Shown: one piece after another, positions 31,079 to 38,328 of the stretch | Layout: the number at the start of each line of letters is the position of its first letter | Position numbering within the stretch: position 1 is the stretch's first letter | NCBI RefSeq assembly: GCF_023074185.1 | Contig: NZ_JADPKY010000157.1 | Location: 109,955 to 173,954, forward strand | DNA from: Bradyrhizobium sp. 132 | GTDB lineage: Bacteria; Pseudomonadota; Alphaproteobacteria; Rhizobiales; Xanthobacteraceae | Reading direction: 5' to 3' | Length of the DNA stretch: 64,000 nucleotides | Notes under the pieces: generated by a model | What the model was told of the DNA's origin: nothing | The model's input: only the letters and a program-made list of their open reading frames with translations | Database searches by the model: none | Made by a program: the position numbers and the translations under genes

Positions 31079-31816
31079 TCAGTAATCCACCTTCATCAGA
31101 TACAGCCCGTCCGGCGGGGCGACGATGCCGCAGGCGGCGCGGTTGCGCGCGGCGAGCGCTGCGGAGAGATCGTCGGCGGTCCAGCGTCCCTCGCCGACCC
31201 ACATCAGCGACCCCACCATCGAGCGCACCTGGCTATGCAGGAATGAGCGCGCCGAGGTGATCACCGTCAGCTCGCGGCCGTCGCGCTCTACGTCAAGCTG
31301 GTCGAGCGTCTTCTCCGGCGATTTGGCCTGGCACTCGGTGTCGCGAAACGTCGTGAAATCGTGCTTGCCGAGCAGGCGCTGCCCCGCCGCGTGCATCGCA
31401 TCGGCATCGAGCCGGCGCGGCACGCGCCAGGCGTGGCCGACATCGAGCGCGAGATTGGCGCGGGTGTTGACGATGCGGTAGCGGTAGTGACGCTTCACGG
31501 CCGAGAAGCGCGCCTCGAAGGTATCAGGCACGATCTCCGCCTCGAGCACCGCGACCGGATGCGGGCGCAGATGCGCATTCAAGCCGTCGCGAAAACGGCC
31601 CTGCGGAAACTGCTTGTCGATATCGACATGCGCGACCTGGCCTCGCGCATGCACGCCGGCATCGGTGCGTCCGGCGCCGTGCACGCGCGCATCCGCGCCG
31701 GTCATCGCCTTGACGGCAGCCTCCAGCGCACCCTGCACCGACGGCAGCGTCTCCTGCACCTGCCAGCCGAAGAACGGCGCGCCGTCATATTCGATAGTGA
31801 GCTTGTAGCGTGGCAT
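31079..31816 (-). CDS. truA: tRNA pseudouridine(38-40) synthase
   Basis: 245 residues from MPRYKLTIEYDGAPFFGWQ. The catalytic aspartate is in GAGRTDAGVHA (near 52), with the RARYRYR-like KRHYRYRIVN and the C-terminal RSFLHSQVRSMVG segment. Modifies U38-U40 in many tRNA anticodon arms. The ATG at 31816 is chosen over 31837 from family length. Same strand as fmt and def, separated from fmt by repeat D. Confidence 0.95.
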   Translation of the reverse strand: MPRYKLTIEYDGAPFFGWQVQETLPSVQGALEAAVKAMTGADARVHGAGRTDAGVHARGQVAHVDIDKQFPQGRFRDGLNAHLRPHPVAVLEAEIVPDTFEARFSAVKRHYRYRIVNTRANLALDVGHAWRVPRRLDADAMHAAGQRLLGKHDFTTFRDTECQAKSPEKTLDQLDVERDGRELTVITSARSFLHSQVRSMVGSLMWVGEGRWTADDLSAALAARNRAACGIVAPPDGLYLMKVDY

Positions 31817-31830
31817 CTTGTCCAGTTTCG

Positions 31831-31935
31831 CTGTCATCGTCCGGCTCGACCGGGCGATCCAGTACTCCGCAGCCTATCCGTTCGACCGAGAAGCCTCGGC
31901 GTACTGGATACCCCGCCTTCGCGGGGTATGACAGC
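31831..31935. repeat. Palindromic extragenic element, family D
   Basis: CTGTCATCGTCCGGCTCGAC at the left and CCTTCGCGGGGTATGACAGC at the right, each with its own hairpin, and the inner GGCGTACTGGAT block. It lies between truA and fmt; related copies occur at 51621 and 59891. Confidence 0.8.
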
Positions 31936-31936
31936 G

Positions 31937-32872
31937 TCAGGTGAATTTGGCGCCGGTCTTCAGCGGCACGCCGCGCAGGAAGTCGGCGGCCTGCATGCGC
32001 GCCTTGCCTTCGCGCTGGAGCTCGATAAGGCGGATTGCGCCATCGCCGCAGGCAATGGTGAGGTGATCGTCGAGCACCTCGCCCGGCCTACCCGAACCCT
32101 TCGCCAATTCACAGCGCAGGATTTTTACGCGCGCGTTCTCGCTCACCCCCGTGAGCTCGGCCCAGGCGCCGGGGAACGGCGACAGGCCGTGGATGTGGCG
32201 CAGCACCTCGCGCGCCGGCCTGGTCCAGTCGATCCGCGCTTCGGCCTTGTCGATCTTGGCGGCATAGGTGACGCCGTCCTCGCTCTGCTGCTTGAGCTGA
32301 AGCCCGCCGCGGGCGAGCGCGGCCATGGCGCGCACCATCAGATCGGCGCCGAGCCGGGACAGGCGGTCGTGCAGATCGACCGCAGTCATGGTGTCAGTGA
32401 TTGCAAGGCGCTCGGCCATGGCAACGTCGCCGGTATCGAGGCCGACATCCATCTTCATGACCATCACGCCGCTCTCGGCATCGCCGGCCATGATCGCGCG
32501 GTTGATGGGAGCAGCACCGCGCCAGCGTGGCAACAGCGAAGCATGCAGATTGTAGCAGCCGAGCTTTGGCGCATCGAGGATCGCCTGCGGCAGGATCATG
32601 CCATAGGCGACGACGACGGCCGCATCGGCGTCGAAGGCACGAAATTCTGCCAGCGCCCCCTCGGTTTTCAACGTCTTCGGCGTCAGCACGGGAACGCCGA
32701 GTTTTCGTGCGGCCTCTTCCACCGGGGTCGGCTGCAATTGCAGGCCGCGCCGGCCGCCGGGCTTCGGCGTGCGCGTATACACGGCCGCGATCTCGTGGCC
32801 ATGCGCGACGAGCTCGAGCAGCGTCGGCACGGAGAAATCGGGCGTGCCCATGAAGATCAGGCGGAGGGGCAT
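31937..32872 (-). CDS. fmt: Methionyl-tRNA formyltransferase
   Basis: 311 residues from MPLRLIFMGTPDF. The formyltransferase core contains YGMILPQAILD, NLHASLLPRWRGAAPINRAI (Asn-His-Asp catalytic set with GDAESGVMVMKMD), and a C-terminal OB-like domain (about 205-311) binding tRNA. Formylates initiator Met-tRNA using 10-formyl-THF. Cooperates functionally with Def encoded next to it. Start at 32872 rather than 32881 because the family begins shortly before RLIFMGTP. Confidence 0.96.
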   Translation of the reverse strand: MPLRLIFMGTPDFSVPTLLELVAHGHEIAAVYTRTPKPGGRRGLQLQPTPVEEAARKLGVPVLTPKTLKTEGALAEFRAFDADAAVVVAYGMILPQAILDAPKLGCYNLHASLLPRWRGAAPINRAIMAGDAESGVMVMKMDVGLDTGDVAMAERLAITDTMTAVDLHDRLSRLGADLMVRAMAALARGGLQLKQQSEDGVTYAAKIDKAEARIDWTRPAREVLRHIHGLSPFPGAWAELTGVSENARVKILRCELAKGSGRPGEVLDDHLTIACGDGAIRLIELQREGKARMQAADFLRGVPLKTGAKFT

Positions 32873-32890
32873 GACAAGCACTCGGTACGT

Positions 32891-32928
32891 TCCCTCCCCC
32901 CTTGTGGGGGAGGGCTAGGGAGAGGGGT
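32891..32928. repeat. Left arm of a perfect 38-bp inverted repeat, family E
   Basis: TCCCTCCCCCCTTGTGGGGG opens the arm, which itself folds (CCCTCCCCC / GGGGGAGGG). Its exact reverse complement is at 33007-33044, 78 bp away, in the fmt-def gap. Confidence 0.85.
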
Positions 32929-33006
32929 GCCACACGACGCGCTCTCTCGGTTTGAGCTTTCGCGCACGCATTTGATTCGGATCATGGACAGACTTCCGCC
33001 TGGGCT

Positions 33007-33044
33007 ACCCCTCTCCCTAGCCCTCCCCCACAAGGGGGGAGGGA
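33007..33044. repeat. Right arm of the 38-bp inverted repeat, family E
   Basis: Exact reverse complement of 32891-32928. The pair can form a long cruciform or RNA stem between def and fmt; related sequence with the same CCCTCTCC/GGGAGAGG core occurs at 45083-45176. Confidence 0.85.
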
Positions 33045-33074
33045 GTGCAGGGGAGTACGAGGCAGCACTAAACC

Positions 33075-33599
33075 TCACTCCGCGCGCTTGGCGGCCTTCT
33101 CGAACTTCTTGATCACGCGGTCGCGCTTGAGTTTTGACAGGTAATCGACGAACAGCACGCCGTTGAGATGGTCGATCTCGTGCTGGATGCAGGTGGCGTA
33201 GATGCCTGCGGCGTCCTCCTCGTGCACCTTGCCGTCGAGATCGGTGAAGCGCACCCGCACTTTCGCGGGACGTTCGACCTCCTCGTAATATTCGGGGATC
33301 GACAGGCAGCCTTCCTCGTAGACCGACAGCTCCTCGGAGGAGGCGATGATTTCCGGATTGATGAAGACCCGCGGCTCGGGCTTGGTCTCGCCGTCCTGGT
33401 CGGGCTTGGCAAGGTCCATGGTAATCAGCCGCAACGGCTGCGCGATCTGGATCGCCGCAAGCCCGATGCCGGGCGCGTCGTACATGGTCTCGAACATGTC
33501 GTCGGCAAGCTTGCGGATCTCCGGCGTGACCTTCTCGATCGGCTTGGAGACCAGACGCAGCTGCTTGTCGGGCAGGATGATGATTTCTCTGAGGGCCAT
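33075..33599 (-). CDS. def: Peptide deformylase
   Basis: 174 residues. All three family motifs are present: GIGLAAIQI (near 46), EEGCLSIPE (metal Cys, near 96) and QHEIDHLNG (two metal His and catalytic Glu, near 138). Removes the N-formyl group from nascent proteins. Upstream of fmt on the same strand with the family E repeat between. Confidence 0.97.
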   Translation of the reverse strand: MALREIIILPDKQLRLVSKPIEKVTPEIRKLADDMFETMYDAPGIGLAAIQIAQPLRLITMDLAKPDQDGETKPEPRVFINPEIIASSEELSVYEEGCLSIPEYYEEVERPAKVRVRFTDLDGKVHEEDAAGIYATCIQHEIDHLNGVLFVDYLSKLKRDRVIKKFEKAAKRAE

Positions 33600-33770
33600 G
33601 GCCGCGATTTAAGCCGCGCGCCCGATGCGGTCAATCCGGCCCGGAACCCCGTTAACCCTCCGCTAACCATAAAACTTCAGGTTTCGTTAACCGTAAAAAT
33701 TAACGGGGCATTTACCATAAATGTTCGCTATTCGTTCGTGCCGCGCAGCGAATCGGCTAGAAGCAGGGGC

Positions 33771-34970
33771 ATGAACGAGATCATTTTCATGCTCGGCGAC
33801 TGGCCAGTGCGCACCGTGGACGCGCTGATCGGCTTCGGCGCGCTCGTCCTCATCCTGATGGTGGTGATCGCCGTCGTGATCGCGCGCTCTGGACGGCGCG
33901 GCGCGGAACTTGCGATGGCCAACGCCATCCGCGCCGACGAGCTCGAGGAGCGCCTGAGCCAAGTGCTGCACGCCCAGGGCGAGGCTTCGGGCCGGGTCGA
34001 TGCCATGACCCAGACGCTCGCCGGCCGCCAGGCCGACATGGCGCGCGCGGTCAACGAACGGCTGGATTCGGTGACCCACCGCGTCGGCCAATCGATGGAA
34101 AACACCACGCGCAACACCATGGATAGCCTGCGCGCCCTGCACGAGCGGCTCGGCATCATCGACAGCGCGCACAAGAACCTCACCGACCTCACCACGCAGG
34201 TGACATCCTTGCGCGACGTGCTCGCCAACAAGCAGTCGCGCGGCGCCTTCGGTCAGGCGCGGATGGAGGCGATCGTTCAGGACGGTCTGCCGAAGGGGGC
34301 TTACGAGTTCCAGTTCACGCTCTCGACCGGCAAGCGGCCCGACTGCGTCGTGTTCCTGCCCGACCAGCGTCCGCTCTGCATCGACGCGAAATTCCCGCTG
34401 GAAGCGATGACTGCGCTGCACGATGCCCGCACCGACGAGGAACGGCGCGTCGCCACGCAGCGGCTGCGCAGCGACGTGATGAAGCATGTCAGCGACATCG
34501 CCGAGAAATACCTCGTCGCCGGCGAGACCCAGGAAATGGCGTTGATGTTCGTGCCGTCGGAATCGGTCTACGCCGAGATCCATGACGGCTTCGACGACGT
34601 GATCCAGAAGGCCTATCGCGCCCGCGTCGTGCTGGTGTCACCATCGCTGCTGATGCTGGCGATCCAGGTGATGCAGCAGATCATGAAGGACGCGCGCATG
34701 CGCGATGCCGCCGATCAGATCCGCACCGAAGTGATCAAGCTCGGCGACGACCTCGGCCGCCTCAGGGATCGCGTGGTGAAATTGCAGAAGCACTTTGCCG
34801 ACGCGAACGAGGACGTGCGGCAGGTGCTGATCTCCGCCGACAAGATCGAGAAGCGCGCGGGCCGGATCGAGGAGCTCGATTTCAGCAAGACCGACGCACC
34901 CGAAGGCCCGCATCTGGTGACGACCGGCGCGCCGGAGCTGTTCCCAAGAAAGCTCCAGGCGGGGGAGTGA
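33771..34970 (+). CDS. rmuC: DNA recombination protein RmuC homologue
   Basis: 399 residues from an ATG with AGGGG upstream. An N-terminal membrane helix (about 18-40) is followed by a long coiled coil (45-150) and the RmuC nuclease-like domain with KRPDCVVFLP, PLCIDAKFPLEAM (near 210), VAGETQEMALMFVPSESVYAEI and a C-terminal helical region. RmuC limits inversions at short inverted repeats in E. coli, which is notable in a genome so rich in palindromic repeats. Divergent from def. Confidence 0.92.
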   Translation: MNEIIFMLGDWPVRTVDALIGFGALVLILMVVIAVVIARSGRRGAELAMANAIRADELEERLSQVLHAQGEASGRVDAMTQTLAGRQADMARAVNERLDSVTHRVGQSMENTTRNTMDSLRALHERLGIIDSAHKNLTDLTTQVTSLRDVLANKQSRGAFGQARMEAIVQDGLPKGAYEFQFTLSTGKRPDCVVFLPDQRPLCIDAKFPLEAMTALHDARTDEERRVATQRLRSDVMKHVSDIAEKYLVAGETQEMALMFVPSESVYAEIHDGFDDVIQKAYRARVVLVSPSLLMLAIQVMQQIMKDARMRDAADQIRTEVIKLGDDLGRLRDRVVKLQKHFADANEDVRQVLISADKIEKRAGRIEELDFSKTDAPEGPHLVTTGAPELFPRKLQAGE

Positions 34971-35000
34971 CCTGTTCGAGACTGCCGCCACAATCTCGGC

Positions 35001-35041
35001 TGTCGTCGTCCGGCTTGACCGGGCGACCCAGTATTCCAGAG
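35001..35041. repeat. Left inverted repeat of the GIY-YIG cassette (family D half-unit)
   Basis: TGTCGTCGTCCGGCTTGACC at the outer side and CCCAGTATTCCAGAG at the inner side. Matches the reverse complement of 35359-35399 with about two mismatches in 41. The inner palindrome CCGGCTTGACCGGGCG can fold on its own. Confidence 0.85.
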
Positions 35042-35048
35042 ACGCCAA

Positions 35049-35351
35049 ATGGGAACGCGCAGCTACTACGTCTACATACTCGCTAGCAAGATCGGCGGCA
35101 CCCTCTATATCGGCGTGACCAATGATCTCATCCGCCGGGTAGCGGAACACAAATCAAAGCTGATTGAGAGCTTCACAGAGCAGTACGACGTCGTCAGGCT
35201 CGTCTACTTCGAGCAGTTCGATGATCCCGAGAACGCGATCAGGCGCGAGAAGCGACTCAAGAAATGGAAGCGAGCATGGAAGATCGCGCTGATCGAGAAA
35301 GACAATCCGGACTGGAATGATCTTTATCCGGAGATAGCAGGTCCCCCATAA
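35049..35351 (+). CDS. GIY-YIG nuclease-family protein inside an inverted-repeat cassette
   Basis: 100 residues, a stand-alone GIY-YIG domain of the UPF0213/YhbQ type: YYVYILAS (GIY strand), LYIGVTNDLIRRVAEHK (YIG strand and catalytic Arg), FTEQYDVVRLVYFE and the Glu-containing AIRREKRLKKWKR helix. No DNA-binding domain. Both ends are bracketed within 10 bp by nearly identical inverted repeats of an extragenic palindromic family, so the gene looks like the cargo, or the mover, of a small mobile unit. Biochemical role unknown. Confidence 0.88.
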   Translation: MGTRSYYVYILASKIGGTLYIGVTNDLIRRVAEHKSKLIESFTEQYDVVRLVYFEQFDDPENAIRREKRLKKWKRAWKIALIEKDNPDWNDLYPEIAGPP

Positions 35352-35358
35352 CCCCTGC

Positions 35359-35399
35359 CTCTGGAATACTGGATCGCCCGGTCAAGCCGGGCGACGACA
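35359..35399. repeat. Right inverted repeat of the GIY-YIG cassette (family D half-unit)
   Basis: CTCTGGAATACTGGATCGCC at the inner side and AAGCCGGGCGACGACA at the outer side; mirror image of 35001-35041. Confidence 0.85.
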
Positions 35400-35437
35400 C
35401 CTCGCTTGTGGCCGCCAGAATCTGCTAACACCCTCCC

Positions 35438-36799
35438 ATGACCGCACCCGACGCGACCTCTTCCGCCACCGCTGACGCGCCCCCCTCCTGGCGTGACAGC
35501 CTTGCCGTTTACCTGCAACCGCGGGTGCTGATCGTGCTGTTCCTCGGCTTCTCGTCCGGGCTGCCGCTGGCGCTGTCGGGCTCGACGCTGCTGGTGTGGA
35601 TGCGGGAATCTGGCGTCGATCTCAAAACCATCGGGCTGTTTGCGCTGGTCGGCACGCCCTACACGCTGAAATTCCTGTGGGCGCCGCTGGTGGACGCGCT
35701 GCACGTGCCGCTGTTCACGCGCGCGTTCGGGCGGCGGCGCGGCTGGCTGCTGTTCTCGCAATCGCTGCTGATCGTCGCGATCCTGCTGCTGGCGCTGACC
35801 GACCCCGCGCGCTCGCCGTTCTTCGTCGCGCTTGGCGCATTGCTGGTGGCGACGACCTCGTCGACGCAGGACATCGTGGTCGACGCCTTCCGCGTCGAGA
35901 GCCTGCCGGAGAGCGAGCAGGCCGCCGGCATGGCGTCCTATGTCGCGGCCTATCGCATCGGCATGCTGGTCTCGACCGCCGGTGCGCTGTTCATCGTTTC
36001 GGGTTTCGAGAGCACCGGCATCACCCGCACATCGGCCTGGATGTGGGGCTATGTGGTGATGGCGGGAATGGTGCTGATCGGGACGATCACCGCACTGGTC
36101 GCGACCGAGCCCGAGCAGTCGGTGCGGGCGGAAGCCGCAACGCAAACGGAGACCGCGTTCGCACGCGTGCTGCGCGCGGCGATCGGCGCCTTCTCGGAAT
36201 TCCTGACGCGGAAGGACGCGCTCGCCGCGCTCGCCTTCGTCGTGCTGTTCAAGTTCACCGACGCCTTCTCCGGAACGATGACCGCGCCGTTCGTGATCGA
36301 CCTCGGCTTCTCCCGCAACGACTATGCGGCGATCGTGAAGGGCGTCGGCCTCGCGGCGACGCTGATCGGCGGCTTTGCCGGCGGCTTCGTCGCGCGGCGC
36401 TATTCGCTTGCGACCAGCCTTTGGATCGGCGGCGTGGTGCAGGCGCTCGCGAACCTCTCCTTCTCCTGGCTGGCCTTGGTCGGCACCAGCCAATGGGCGC
36501 TCGCCTTCGCCATCACAGCTGAGAATTTCACCAGCGCCATCGGCACGGTGATCTTCGTCGCCTATCTTTCGGCACTCTGCCAGAACCCTCTGCACACGGC
36601 GACGCAATATGCGCTGCTCACCGCGCTTGCCGCGGTAGGGCGGACCTATCTGTCATCAGGCGCCGGCTTCGTGGCGGATACGACCGGCTGGCCGATGTTC
36701 TTCGTGATCTGCATGCTGGTGGCGATCCCGAGCCTGGTGCTGCTGGTCTGGCTGCAGAAGCGCGGGCACTTTGACGCGCTGGGCCCGATAAGGGTTTAG
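35438..36799 (+). CDS. ampG: AmpG-family MFS muropeptide permease
   Basis: 453 residues with about 12-14 membrane helices. AmpG-type features: FSSGLPLALSGSTLLVWM in the first helices, TPYTLKFLWAPLVDAL, STQDIVVDAFRVE (near 150) and LVATEPEQS. AmpG imports anhydro-muropeptides from cell-wall turnover into the cytoplasm, for recycling and beta-lactamase induction. No recycling enzymes are adjacent. The function is inferred from family. Confidence 0.88.
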   Translation: MTAPDATSSATADAPPSWRDSLAVYLQPRVLIVLFLGFSSGLPLALSGSTLLVWMRESGVDLKTIGLFALVGTPYTLKFLWAPLVDALHVPLFTRAFGRRRGWLLFSQSLLIVAILLLALTDPARSPFFVALGALLVATTSSTQDIVVDAFRVESLPESEQAAGMASYVAAYRIGMLVSTAGALFIVSGFESTGITRTSAWMWGYVVMAGMVLIGTITALVATEPEQSVRAEAATQTETAFARVLRAAIGAFSEFLTRKDALAALAFVVLFKFTDAFSGTMTAPFVIDLGFSRNDYAAIVKGVGLAATLIGGFAGGFVARRYSLATSLWIGGVVQALANLSFSWLALVGTSQWALAFAITAENFTSAIGTVIFVAYLSALCQNPLHTATQYALLTALAAVGRTYLSSGAGFVADTTGWPMFFVICMLVAIPSLVLLVWLQKRGHFDALGPIRV

Positions 36800-36817
36800 G
36801 TCGGCTCTCTCACGTTC

Positions 36818-36902
36818 GTCATTGCGAGCGAAGCGAAGCAATCCAGACTGCCGCCGCGAAGACAGTCTGGATTGCTTCGTCGCAAGTGCTCCTCGCAATG
36901 AC
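36818..36902. repeat. Palindromic extragenic element, family A (copy 2)
   Basis: GTCATTGCGAGCGAAGCGAAG to CAATGAC, with inner inverted pair CAATCCAGACTG / CAGTCTGGATTG. Same family as 24461-24544; lies between convergent genes and may serve as a bidirectional terminator. Confidence 0.85.
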
Positions 36903-36913
36903 GACGGAGGCCC

Positions 36914-37351
36914 CTACTGCTTCTTGATCAAACTCCACTTCGTGATCACGGCTTCGCTCATCTGGCCGGGATCGCTGGCGCAGGCGATTTCGTCGACCTT
37001 GACCGAGATCTCCTTGCCGGCGAACGTCTTCAACTGTGCGGCCTGCGCGTCGCCGCTGGGAACGAGCTGGAAGGTTTCGGGCCCGGTCTCGAGATTGCAC
37101 AGCCCGCTCGGCGGCGGCAGCCGGCGCGGTTCGGTGGTGATCTGGTAGGTCGCAACCCGCTTGCCGACGTTCTTGACGTCGCGCACTTTCATCGTGTTCA
37201 GCTCGCCCGAGAGCACCTCGCCGGCATTGATCAGCTTGCCGGGCTTCGCCGGCGGCGGAGCCCCGTCATCCTGCTGCGCGGAGATGGCCGGTGTCCCCAG
37301 CGTCATCATCGTTGCGACCAAAGCCCATCGTGTGGCGAAAAGTTTCGTCAT
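36914..37351 (-). CDS. Exported hypothetical protein
   Basis: 145 residues with a signal peptide cleaved around AISAQQ (residues 1-26). The mature part begins with a Pro-rich stretch, then a probable beta-rich domain (EVLSGELNTMKVRD, ATYQITTEPRRL, ETFQLVPSGDAQ) with cysteines near 84 and 127. Length and layout suggest a small periplasmic protein of the Bradyrhizobiaceae. No functional family recognised. It lies 26 bp downstream of recR on the same strand. Confidence 0.75.
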   Translation of the reverse strand: MTKLFATRWALVATMMTLGTPAISAQQDDGAPPPAKPGKLINAGEVLSGELNTMKVRDVKNVGKRVATYQITTEPRRLPPPSGLCNLETGPETFQLVPSGDAQAAQLKTFAGKEISVKVDEIACASDPGQMSEAVITKWSLIKKQ

Positions 37352-37377
37352 GTCGTTCGTTCCGTAAGTCTGGATGG

Positions 37378-37980
37378 CTAGAACAAGGTGCGCTGCCGCA
37401 TCGCGGCCGATAGCGTACCTTCATCGAGATAATCAAGCTCGCCGCCGACCGGCACACCATGCGCGAGCCGGGTTACTTTTACGTTGGCGTCCTGAAGCAG
37501 GTCGGTGATGTAATGCGCCGTGGTCTGGCCATCGACGGTGGCATTCAGCGCCAGGATGACTTCATGCACCTGCGTGTCATGCGCGCGCGCCACCAGCGCC
37601 TCGATGGTGAGGTCCTGCGGGCCGACACCGTCGAGCGGCGACAACGTCGCGCCCAGCACATGGTAGCGCCCGTGGGTGGCATTGGCCCGCTCCAGCGCCC
37701 AGAGATCGGCAACGTCGGCGACGACGACGATGATCGAGGGATCGCGCCTCGGATCGAGGCAGACCGTGCAGGGACTTTGCGTATCGATGTTGCCGCAGGT
37801 CTTGCAGACCTGGACCTTCTCGAGCGCGACCTGCATCGCCGAGGACAGCGGCATCATCAGCGCCTCGCGCTTCTTGATTAGATGCAGCGCAGCGCGCCGC
37901 GCCGAGCGCGGACCGAGGCCCGGCAGCCGCGCGAGAAGCTGGACCAGCCGCTCGATTTCGGGACCCGCAACAGCGCCCAT
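37378..37980 (-). CDS. recR: Recombination mediator RecR
   Basis: 200 residues. Helix-hairpin-helix near the N-terminus (LLARLPGLGPRSARRAALHL), C4 zinc finger CKTCGN...CTVC (near 58-72), Toprim domain with VVADVADLWALE and the C-terminal Walker B-like region. Acts with RecO/RecF in loading RecA at gaps. Its ATG is one base from the ybaB stop, so recR, ybaB and dnaX form one operon transcribed leftward. Confidence 0.96.
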   Translation of the reverse strand: MGAVAGPEIERLVQLLARLPGLGPRSARRAALHLIKKREALMMPLSSAMQVALEKVQVCKTCGNIDTQSPCTVCLDPRRDPSIIVVVADVADLWALERANATHGRYHVLGATLSPLDGVGPQDLTIEALVARAHDTQVHEVILALNATVDGQTTAHYITDLLQDANVKVTRLAHGVPVGGELDYLDEGTLSAAMRQRTLF

Positions 37981-37981
37981 A

Positions 37982-38302
37982 TTACTGGCCGAACATCCCC
38001 GGCGGCAGGCTGAGCCCGCCCGTCAGCGCCTGCATCTTCTCCTGCATGGCGGCCTCCGCCTTGCGGCGGGCGTCACCGAACGCGGTGACGAGCAGATCCT
38101 CGAGCACCTCGCGCTCTTCGACCTTCATCAGCGAGTGATCGATCCTGACGCCCTTGACGTCCATCTTCGCGGTCATACGCACGGCGACGAGACCGCCGCC
38201 GGAAATGCCCTCGACCTCGACGTTGGCGAGTTGGTCCTGCATCTCCTGCATCTTGGACTGCAGCTGCTGCGCCTGCTTCATCATGCCGAAAATATCGACC
38301 AT
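37982..38302 (-). CDS. ybaB: YbaB/EbfC family nucleoid-associated protein
   Basis: 106 residues. Starts MVDIFGMMKQAQQLQSKMQEMQ (helix alpha1), then the beta-sheet (EGISGGGLVAVRMTAKMDVKG) and a terminal helix, ending in a Gly/Pro tail. Homodimeric tweezers-like DNA-binding protein. Classic position between dnaX and recR. Confidence 0.95.
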   Translation of the reverse strand: MVDIFGMMKQAQQLQSKMQEMQDQLANVEVEGISGGGLVAVRMTAKMDVKGVRIDHSLMKVEEREVLEDLLVTAFGDARRKAEAAMQEKMQALTGGLSLPPGMFGQ

Positions 38303-38328
38303 CGGTGCTGTCCTTGGAAAGCTAGGCT

